From Longimicrobiales bacterium (GTDB lineage: Bacteria; Gemmatimonadota; Gemmatimonadetes; Longimicrobiales; Gaopeijiaceae): 8,888 bases of DNA. The first letter of the stretch is position 1, and each line of letters starts with the position of its first letter. Under the pieces are notes generated by a model. The model was not told where the DNA came from and did no database searches. It worked only from the letters and a program-made list of their open reading frames with translations. Shown here piece after piece: positions 1 to 6,327 of this stretch. Made by a program: the position numbers and the translations under genes. The stretch is from contig JANQME010000051.1 of the NCBI GenBank assembly GCA_028280205.1, forward strand, positions 1 to 8,888, read 5' to 3'.

Positions 1-249
1 CTCGGAGACCGGGAGGGAGCGTCCGCCCAGGTCGCGCACGATCCGGGCCCACAGCCATCCGGACATCGCGTATCCGAAGAGCAGCGTCAGACAGCTTCCC
101 GCCAGCAGGGGTACCCGCAGGGGCCAGCTTCCTACGTCGAGACCGCGGAGCTCCTCGAGCCCGAGACCGGCGCGGTCGACGACGAACCAGGTGACGACGA
201 CCGTCGCCAGGAGCTGGCCGACACGGGTCGCGAACGTTCTGGTGCTCAG
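1..249 (-). CDS. Flippase-like (UPF0104/MprF-type) integral membrane protein, N-terminal part
   Basis: An open frame of 83 codons runs off the window edge at base 1, so only the N-terminus is present. It begins STRTFATRVGQLL, followed by a hydrophobic segment (about residues 10-24), a polar loop, and a second hydrophobic segment (about 43-62) ending in WLWARIV and then RDLGGRSLPVSE. The second helix followed by an 'LGG.SLP' turn resembles the start of the lysylphosphatidylglycerol synthase transmembrane (YbhN/UPF0104) family. Members are called flippase-like by analogy with the MprF flippase domain, and their substrates are mostly unknown. There is no ATG, GTG or TTG near the apparent N-terminus. 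The best-placed start is CTG at 249-247, overlapping the upstream TGA as CTGA and preceded by a full AGGAGGT. An in-frame GTG at 285-283 is the alternative but lacks a ribosome site. It is the last visible gene of the glycan operon. The family call is moderate because so little is visible. Confidence 0.6.
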   Translation of the reverse strand, partial: MSTRTFATRVGQLLATVVVTWFVVDRAGLGLEELRGLDVGSWPLRVPLLAGSCLTLLFGYAMSGWLWARIVRDLGGRSLPVSE

Positions 250-2972
250 ACCACCTCCTGGGGGCGGAGCGTACCCCAGATCCACACCCCGAGGAGGAGC
301 GCAAGGGTCACGAGGCTGACCAGCCGGGACCATCGCACGAGCTCGGAGGCGTACCACATCTCGACACGGCTCGTGCCGGCGGGCACCGGAACCGCGCGCA
401 AGGTGTGGTAGGCCCGCAGCACTTCGGACTCCGTTCCGTTCACGGTCGCCCGCCACGCCGGGAACCAGTTGTCGGCCACCACGAGGAGGGCGGCCCGGTC
501 GGATTCGACTTCGAGGACGTGGCGGTCGAAGCCGCGCTCGACCCAGCGCGCGGACCCGACCGGCGGTGTCCCGTCGAGCTCGATTCCGGGGTCTTCGGCC
601 AGGACGGCCTCGGTCGCCGGATCGTGCGCTTCGCTGAGGATGTACTCGACCGCCTCGGCGTCGGAGCGCACCACGGCGCGCCCCACGAGCCGGGCCCGGT
701 CGAGCCCGTCTTCGGCGAGCAGGGTCTGGTACGGGCGGCCGCCGGAAAGCTGGGTGCGGGAGAGGACCGAACCGCCGGGCCAGGCGCCGAGCTCCGCGTC
801 CGGCCAGACGATGTAGCGGACGTTCAGGAGCCGCCGGACGTTGGGGTTGAACTCGGTATCCAGCGCCGTGCACTGCGCGAGGGAGTTACACGGCACGAGG
901 TTGCCGGGCAGTCCCGATCCCACCATCCCGATGAGCTCCCGGTAGCGGGCCAGGTCGTTCGGGTGATGGCCACCCGCCAGCTCGATCCCGTGCATGGCCG
1001 GCAGCACGTCCTGTCCCCGCCGGGCGAAGGAGAGGAGCCGGTACGGTTCGTCTCGGCCCTGCTCGCGCTCCAGCACCGCCCGCACGTTCGGGTCCGGCTG
1101 CGACCACTCGAAGAAGTCGAGCGTCTGGATGAACGAGCCGTCCAGACGGCCGGCGTCGAGGGCAACGAGCGCAACGAGCCCGGCGAAGGCGAGCCGCCAG
1201 GGCAGTCGCCCCCGGTCCGCCGCCCACGAGAGCCCCGCGGTGGCGGCGGCGAGGAGGAAGGCGATCGAGGCGCCGTGCACGATGTTCGGCCCGTGCGCGG
1301 CCAAGCGCTGGAGCCCACGCTCGTCGATCGACGGGTAGACCACGCTCGTCCAGATCGACGTAAGCGCGCCGCTGGTGGCGAGCATCGCGAGCAGCGCCGT
1401 CGCCCCGGCGCCGACCCACAGGACGCGTCGCACCCGGGCCCGCTCTTCGTCGTCGCCATCCGTCACCACCTCGCGCAGCCGGTCCAGCCCGAGCGCGCCC
1501 AGCGTGATCGCCGCGAAGCCGAAGAGGTAGACCGCCATCCCCGGGGCCCGGAAGAGCGGTATGCCCGGGAGGAACGCGTACAGGAGCCCCCAGACCGGGG
1601 TGTGTGTACCGAGCGCGAAGGCGAGCGCGAAGAGCCCCAGCCCCACCAGGAACACCCGGAGCTGCCGTCGTCGGCCGCCCGCGAAGGCGACCGCTGCGAG
1701 CAGAAGCACGACGAGTCCGGCGTACTCGTGATTGTCCTTGAAGGCGTTGCGCCCCCAGTACGTTTCGGACGACCAGTCCGCACCGTTCGCGTTGTTGCCC
1801 GGGAACTCGGGGATCAGCAGCGACATCGCCTCTTCGGGGTGCATCGACCACGAACTCGACCAGGCACGTCCGCTCTCTCCGGCAGCCTCCCGTGTGGTCT
1901 GCGTGCGCCGCGAGTACTCGGTCACATAGTCGACGGCGGGCGCGAACTGGTACGCGGCACCGGTCGCGCCGAGCACGGAGGCGGCGAGGAAGAGGGCGAA
2001 GCGGAGCGGTCCGGCGCGGGATGCCGCCCCACGACTCGACGGTGCGCCGGAGTCGGCGGGCGACCCGTCGGACTCGCCTTTCTCTTCCCCTCCGGCCTCT
2101 CGCTCCCCTCTGGACTCTCCCTCCCTCGCACGCCCCCCGTTCTCGCCCGCGGACGCGCCCACGACCTCGTCCACCCCACGCACGATCTGAACCGTGCGGA
2201 AGATCGCGTACAGCCCGGTGGCTCCGAAGAGGAAGTACGCCATCTGGAAGTGCGTCGTGAGCATCACGAGCGCGACGACGAGCCCGACACCCGACGCCGA
2301 TGCGAGCGTGGCGTAGCGGAAGTGCCGCTCCGTCGCCCAGAAGAGGAGCGGAGCGAGGGCGATGACGAAGATCTTGCCGTCGTGCCCGGGGGTGACGAAG
2401 CCGATGAAGAACGGCGCCATCATGTAGGCGACGCCACCCAGGAGCGCCGCCTGACGGGAGCCGCCGATCGCGCGCACCCAGCCGAAGAAGAAGAGTCCTG
2501 CGAGGAAGACGTGCAGGACGAGCTTCCAGCCCAGCGCACGGTACGGCTCCAGCACGAGCAGGAGGAGGAGCGACGGCGGATAGAGCGAGTCCCCGCCGCT
2601 CAAAGCCTCGAGGAACGGGGTCCCCCCGAGAATGTGGGGGGCCCAGCGCGGGATCCGACCCAGCTCCGACATCGCGTCCGCGTAGAGAGCGCGCGCCACG
2701 TAGCCTCCACCCAGGAGGGTGTCGCTTCCCATGAGCATACGGTTGCTGAAGACGAACTCGCGGAAGAGGACGAGGGCGAGCACGGCGTAGAGGACGGGCG
2801 GGAGCCACCCGGGGACCCCGCCCGCATCGTCGGGCCGGGATCGACCGGCACGCCTCTCGCTCGCTCGCGCTCCGTTCTCTCCGTTTGCCCGCCTCCCCTT
2901 CCCCTCGGGCCGCCCCTTCGGCTTCTCCTTCGGCTTCCGCTCGCGGGGTCCGCGGTCCTTGCTTGCCGCCAT
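246..2972 (-). CDS. YfhO-type multi-pass membrane protein (probable GT-C fold glycosyltransferase)
   Basis: A 908-residue protein. Residues 1-55 are a Lys/Arg/Glu/Gly-rich hydrophilic tail, followed by TM1 (about 56-74). A loop with MGSDT (81-85), WAPHILGGTPF (110-120) and SGGDSLYPPSLL (125-136) is typical of the YfhO family. Many TM helices follow up to about 600, interrupted by a charged linker (about 266-320). A large soluble exoplasmic domain (about 610-875) contains NWFPAWRATVNG (835-846), the family's 'YPGW' C-terminal module. A last helix spans about 883-900. Known relatives such as Bacillus YfhO act as polytopic enzymes moving sugars from undecaprenyl-phosphate sugars to envelope polymers; the acceptor here is unknown. 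The ATG at 2972 lies two bases after the upstream stop (TGAGCATG). A GTG at 2978, two codons earlier, is better spaced from the AAGGG ribosome site and is a real alternative. The frame stays open to 3923 only as a shadow of the GT4 gene. Family confidence is good; catalytic role is inferred. Confidence 0.85.
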   Translation of the reverse strand: MAASKDRGPRERKPKEKPKGRPEGKGRRANGENGARASERRAGRSRPDDAGGVPGWLPPVLYAVLALVLFREFVFSNRMLMGSDTLLGGGYVARALYADAMSELGRIPRWAPHILGGTPFLEALSGGDSLYPPSLLLLLVLEPYRALGWKLVLHVFLAGLFFFGWVRAIGGSRQAALLGGVAYMMAPFFIGFVTPGHDGKIFVIALAPLLFWATERHFRYATLASASGVGLVVALVMLTTHFQMAYFLFGATGLYAIFRTVQIVRGVDEVVGASAGENGGRAREGESRGEREAGGEEKGESDGSPADSGAPSSRGAASRAGPLRFALFLAASVLGATGAAYQFAPAVDYVTEYSRRTQTTREAAGESGRAWSSSWSMHPEEAMSLLIPEFPGNNANGADWSSETYWGRNAFKDNHEYAGLVVLLLAAVAFAGGRRRQLRVFLVGLGLFALAFALGTHTPVWGLLYAFLPGIPLFRAPGMAVYLFGFAAITLGALGLDRLREVVTDGDDEERARVRRVLWVGAGATALLAMLATSGALTSIWTSVVYPSIDERGLQRLAAHGPNIVHGASIAFLLAAATAGLSWAADRGRLPWRLAFAGLVALVALDAGRLDGSFIQTLDFFEWSQPDPNVRAVLEREQGRDEPYRLLSFARRGQDVLPAMHGIELAGGHHPNDLARYRELIGMVGSGLPGNLVPCNSLAQCTALDTEFNPNVRRLLNVRYIVWPDAELGAWPGGSVLSRTQLSGGRPYQTLLAEDGLDRARLVGRAVVRSDAEAVEYILSEAHDPATEAVLAEDPGIELDGTPPVGSARWVERGFDRHVLEVESDRAALLVVADNWFPAWRATVNGTESEVLRAYHTLRAVPVPAGTSRVEMWYASELVRWSRLVSLVTLALLLGVWIWGTLRPQEVV
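253..259 (-). promoter_or_regulatory. Strong Shine-Dalgarno site for the flippase-like gene
   Basis: On the minus strand this reads AGGAGGT, a perfect match to the anti-Shine-Dalgarno sequence, lying inside the last codons of the YfhO-type gene. Only three bases separate it from the CTG at 249-247. That is short, but it is the only candidate start in the right frame close behind. The site supports independent or re-initiated translation of the downstream membrane protein and favours CTG over the GTG at 285-283. Confidence 0.55.
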
Positions 2973-2994
2973 GCTCACGCCGCCCTTCGGCTTC
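2915..2994 (-). repeat. Three exact copies of an 11-base direct repeat
   Basis: On the plus strand ccttcggcttc occurs at 2915-2925, 2927-2937 and 2984-2994 (GAAGCCGAAGG on the coding strand). Two copies, 12 bases apart and in frame, encode the KPK-type repeats in the N-terminal tail of the YfhO-type protein. The third lies in the last codons of the GT4 gene and supplies the AAGG of the ribosome site of the next gene. It probably arose by local slippage or duplication; no function is evident. Confidence 0.7.
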
Positions 2995-4093
2995 TGATGA
3001 GGTCTTCGTAGATCTCCACGTGTCGCTCGGCCAGCCGCGCGTTGCTCCAACGCTCCTCGACGCGCCGACGGGCGCGGGCGCCCACGGCGGGAAGATCCTG
3101 CCTGTCGAGGAGAACGGAAACCGTCCGCGCGAGATCCCGCGGGTTCGCCGGCTCGAAGAGGCCGCCGACCGTGTCGTCGACGATCTCGGGGAGGCCGCCC
3201 ACCCGCGACGCCGCGACGGGCACCTCGCACGCCATGCATTCGAGCGCCGCGACCGACGTCGCCTCCATGAGCGACGGGAAGACGGCGAGCTCCGCCGAGG
3301 AGAGGAGCGCCGGCATGGCCTCGTGCGGTTGGGCTCCCAGAAAGCGGATGCGCTCGCTCACGCCCAGCTCGGCAGCCAACGCTTCCAACCTCGTCCGCTC
3401 GGGGCCGTCTCCGATCAGGACGGCTTCGACCTCCAACCGCTCGAGGATATGCGGGAGCGCGCGCACGAAATACTCGACACCGTTCTTCTCGAAGAGCCGG
3501 CGGGGCACGACCACACGCCGGACCCCGTCCGCCGGCGGCGGCAGCACGGGCTCCCGCCTCCGGAAGATCGACGTCTCCACGCCGTTCGTGAGCGGCTCGA
3601 CCGAGTGACCCGGCGCGAGCGCCTCGGCCACCGCAGCGATCTCCCGGCTGGCGGCCAGATTCCAGTCCGCGCTCGCCACCAGGCGGCCGAGGAGGGTGTT
3701 CCAGCCGGGGCGCTCGGCCAGCCGCAGGAAGTGCGACGTGTGCCACGTCGTCACGAGCGGCGCACCTGTCACGACCCGGGCGGCGTGGAGCGGCGGCACC
3801 GACTGGAACGTCTGAGCGTGGAGGACATCCACGCCACGGGCCTCCGTGAGTGCCCGAGGGATCGAGCCGGCGGCATGCGCCACCCAGCCGAGTGTCGACT
3901 TCCCGGGAAGCCAGGTGCGCCACACGCGCACGCCGTCCATCACCTCGTGCGTCGGGGTGTCGGGGATCGACCGGGAGGTGACGACATCGACCCGATGGTC
4001 CCGCTCGACGAGCGCGCGACAGAGGAAGTGCACGTGGCTCTCCAGCCCGCCGATCTCCGGCGGGTAGTAGACACAGTGCATCAGGATCTTCAC
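2975..4093 (-). CDS. GT4-family (GT-B fold) glycosyltransferase
   Basis: A 372-residue cytoplasmic or membrane-associated retaining glycosyltransferase using a nucleotide-activated sugar. Starting at GTG 4093, it begins MKILMHCVYYPPEIGGLESHV, the classic GT4 N-terminal strand and glycine loop (GG at 15-16). The donor-binding half shows RRLFEKNG (198-205, with the usual Arg and Lys), LIGDGPE (226-232) and FPSLMEATSVAALE (272-285), containing the E-x7-E motif (E277 and E285). VGGLPEIV (298-305) follows. Length is normal for the family. The start is chosen because GTG overlaps the wecB stop as GTGA and gives the standard N-terminus. A TTG at 4105 would add four residues (MGRP) with no benefit. 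Placed between wecB and a YfhO-type gene, it probably adds a sugar to a lipid-linked glycan. Donor and acceptor cannot be read from the sequence. Confidence 0.9.
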   Translation of the reverse strand: MKILMHCVYYPPEIGGLESHVHFLCRALVERDHRVDVVTSRSIPDTPTHEVMDGVRVWRTWLPGKSTLGWVAHAAGSIPRALTEARGVDVLHAQTFQSVPPLHAARVVTGAPLVTTWHTSHFLRLAERPGWNTLLGRLVASADWNLAASREIAAVAEALAPGHSVEPLTNGVETSIFRRREPVLPPPADGVRRVVVPRRLFEKNGVEYFVRALPHILERLEVEAVLIGDGPERTRLEALAAELGVSERIRFLGAQPHEAMPALLSSAELAVFPSLMEATSVAALECMACEVPVAASRVGGLPEIVDDTVGGLFEPANPRDLARTVSVLLDRQDLPAVGARARRRVEERWSNARLAERHVEIYEDLIRSRRAA

Positions 4094-5244
4094 GGGCCGT
4101 CCCAATCCTCGGTGACGCGAGCCCTCCCCGTCAGCGTCGAGACGAGGATGTCCGCGATCCGCTCCCCGGCGCGACCGTCGCCGTAGGGGTTGAGCGTATG
4201 CTGCGCCCCCGTCGCGTCACGGGAGAGCGCCGCACGGGCGGCCGCGACGATGCGGGTCGGATCCGTACCCACGAGCTCCGCGACCCCGACCTCCACCCCC
4301 TCCGGGCGCTCGGTCACCTCCCGGAGCACGAGCACGGGCACGCCGAACGTCGGAGCCTCCTCCTGGATGCCTCCGGAGTCCGTGAGGACCAGCCGCGCCG
4401 CGCGCAGGGCGGCGACGAGGTCGAAGTAGTCGAGTGGGTCGGTGAGATGGATCCGGGGGTGGTCGTTCAGCACCTCCCGCGCCGGCTCGAGCACGTTCGG
4501 GTTGGGGTGTACCGGATAGACGATGTCGAGGGAGTCGTCGGAGTCCGCAAGCGTACGCACGGCATCGAAGAGCTCACGCAGCGGAGCGCCGAACGACTCC
4601 CGCCGGTGTGCCGTGAGCAGCACCAGCCGACGATCGGGCGCTTCGACCACGGCCCGCAGCTTCGGATCGGAGATCGGGCGCTCCTGCGCCGCCACGGTCC
4701 GCAGCGCATCGACGACCGTGTTCCCGGTCACGTGCACGGAGGCGGGTGGCGTGTTCTCGGTGAGGAGCAGGTCACGGGCCCGTGCCGTCGGGGCGAAGTG
4801 GAGCTCCGAGAGCGTGTCCGTCATCCGCCGGAAGAGCTCCTCGGGGAATGGGGCCCGGCGGTGGCCGCTGCGCAGCCCCGCCTCCACGTGGCCGACGAGC
4901 ACGTTCTCGAAGAAGCCGACCAACGACGCGGAGAAGACGGTGGCCGTGTCGCCCTGGACGAGCATGGCGTCGGGTCGGTAGTCGCGCACCACGTCCCGGA
5001 GCCCGTCCAGCGTACCGTGCACGACGTCGTAGAGCGTCTGGCCCTCGCGCATGATGCCCAGCTCCCAGTCGGGTCGGAGGGCGAACGCATCCAGCACGCC
5101 GTCCACGAGCGTCGTGTGCTGCCCCGTGAACGCGACCCGGGTCTCGATCTCGGGGGAGAACGGCGTGAGCGCCGCGACCACCGAAGCCATCTTGATGGCC
5201 TCGGGTCGGGCCCCGACGACCACGAGAGTGCGGTGTGTGCTCAC
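4090..5244 (-). CDS. wecB: UDP-N-acetylglucosamine 2-epimerase (non-hydrolysing)
   Basis: A 384-residue cytoplasmic enzyme interconverting UDP-GlcNAc and UDP-ManNAc, the entry to ManNAc- and ManNAcA-containing envelope glycans. GARPEAIK (11-18) carries the N-terminal Arg and Lys. QGDT (97-100), GHVEAGLRS (118-126), PFPEELFRR (132-140), TAHRRESFG (211-219), HPNPN (246-250), DSGGIQEE (289-296) and TERPE (311-315) follow in family order. Length is close to the usual 370-390. The Asn normally seen in the PEE-x-NR motif is Phe here (F138); the other landmark residues I checked are present. GTG at 5244 is chosen because it lies just before the conserved fold. A GTG at 5304 would add a proline/arginine-rich 20-residue leader that is probably the end of the upstream gene read in another frame. 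The end overlaps the GT4 start as GTGA. No strong ribosome site precedes 5244, so coupling to upstream translation is likely. Confidence 0.92.
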   Translation of the reverse strand: MSTHRTLVVVGARPEAIKMASVVAALTPFSPEIETRVAFTGQHTTLVDGVLDAFALRPDWELGIMREGQTLYDVVHGTLDGLRDVVRDYRPDAMLVQGDTATVFSASLVGFFENVLVGHVEAGLRSGHRRAPFPEELFRRMTDTLSELHFAPTARARDLLLTENTPPASVHVTGNTVVDALRTVAAQERPISDPKLRAVVEAPDRRLVLLTAHRRESFGAPLRELFDAVRTLADSDDSLDIVYPVHPNPNVLEPAREVLNDHPRIHLTDPLDYFDLVAALRAARLVLTDSGGIQEEAPTFGVPVLVLREVTERPEGVEVGVAELVGTDPTRIVAAARAALSRDATGAQHTLNPYGDGRAGERIADILVSTLTGRARVTEDWDGP

Positions 5245-6325
5245 AGAGGTCGGGTGTGGCCGGGGGACTGGGGGTGGAGGGCGTGGGCGCGGGCGCCCAG
5301 GCACCGCGCCGACGCAGCGACTCGACCTCGTCGCGCAGCTGGGCGACCTGCTCGGACACGAGCCCGAATCCGAACAGCAGGAAGCCGACCGTCTCCAGGA
5401 GCATCACGAGGTAGAGGAGCGGTCGGTACCCCATGGGCGGGATGTACGGCTCGAAGCCCAGGAGCGGGTGCACGAAGCGGAGGTAGACCGTGACGGCAGC
5501 AACCAGCGCGCCGCCGACCGCCAGCGCGATCCCGCTCCCGCCGAAGAAGAGGAGCGGCTTGCGGGCGAAGCGGAGTAGGAAGCCGACCGAGACCAGGTCC
5601 AGCAACCCGACGAGGATGCGGAGCGCCCCACCGTACTTGGCTTCCCCCGCCCGGCGCGGGTGCAGCGTGATGTCGATCTCCGTCACCGAAGCGCCCCGGG
5701 CGTGCGCCAGAACCACGAAGAAGCGGTGCCAGTCGTGGCGCAGGTGGAGCCCGTCGAGAACCTGGGAGCGAAACGCCTTCATCGAGTTGAGGTCCGAGAC
5801 CGGCACGTCGAAAATCCGTCGGGACAGGCGGTTGTACACCGAAGATACGGCTCGCTTGTCGTAGTGACCCACCTTCCGGCCGGTCACGATGTCCCATCCT
5901 TCGTCGAGCTTCTCCAGGAAGCGCGGGATCTCGTCCGGCGTGTGCTGGAGGTCCGCGTCGAAGAGCACCAGCTTGTCTTCCGCGGCGACCGCGGCCGCGG
6001 TCTGCATCGCCTCGGTCTTGCCCCGGTTCACCCGGTGGCGCAGGACGCGGAAGCGCGCCCATCCGGCGGCCTCCCGCTCGGCGAGCTCGGCCGTGCCGTC
6101 CCTCGACCCGTCATCGACGAGGATCACCTCGCCGTCCAGGCCGTGGGCCCGGAATCCTTCGCGAAGCTCGCGCACCAGATCCGGAACCACCGGGGCCTCA
6201 TTGAACGCCGGCACGATCAGGGTGAAGTCGGAGCGGGCGGTCCCGGCCTCGGGCGCGGTCCGCTCAGTGGGCGTGTCGACGGCTCCGCTCCGGGACGACC
6301 CGTCGAGCTGTGCGGGCTCGGACAC
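5241..6325 (-). CDS. GT2 polyprenyl-phosphate glycosyltransferase (GtrB/CsbB/DPM1-like), 3' end out of frame
   Basis: Probably transfers a sugar from a nucleotide sugar to undecaprenyl (polyprenyl) phosphate on the inner face of the membrane. After a low-complexity leader of about 32 residues come FTLIVPAFNE (34-43), LVDDGSRDGT (69-78), NRGKTEA (100-106), the metal-binding FDADLQH (122-128, D123 and D125), SDLNSMKAFR (177-186) and RRAGEAKYG (224-232). A membrane-hugging helix (about 238-255), two TM helices (about 258-283 and 302-322) and a short coiled coil (about 323-340) end the recognisable protein, as in GtrB/CsbB. The GTG start at 6325 lies two bases after the rpoN stop. The frame has no stop before wecB and continues to 4772 (517 codons), but that tail is an Arg-rich shadow of wecB. 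A TGA in the neighbouring frame at 5243-5241 would overlap the wecB GTG, so I place the probable end there. A one-base error or a real frameshift must lie at about 5250-5320. Confidence 0.82.
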
Positions 6326-6327
6326 GC

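Noticed and set aside
886..2808. 640-codon minus-strand frame inside the YfhO-type gene
   Set aside because: Out-of-frame shadow dominated by Arg, Ala, Pro and Gly, with none of the membrane segments seen in the true frame.
405..3011. 868-codon open frame on the plus strand, antisense to the YfhO-type gene
   Set aside because: Its Arg/Glu/Pro/Gly-rich translation has no recognisable domain and mirrors the GC-rich codons of the minus-strand gene, which has clear YfhO motifs and membrane helices.
2973..3923. In-frame extension of the YfhO-type frame through the GT4 gene (about 317 extra residues)
   Set aside because: The extension is Arg/Gly/Pro-rich shadow sequence over a clear GT4 gene; the GTG/ATG starts at 2978/2972 with a nearby AAGGG explain the real N-terminus.
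4198..5493. Long plus-strand open frame opposite wecB and the end of the GT2 gene
   Set aside because: No domain and no ribosome site; explained as an antisense shadow. It was considered as evidence on the GT2/wecB junction but adds nothing.
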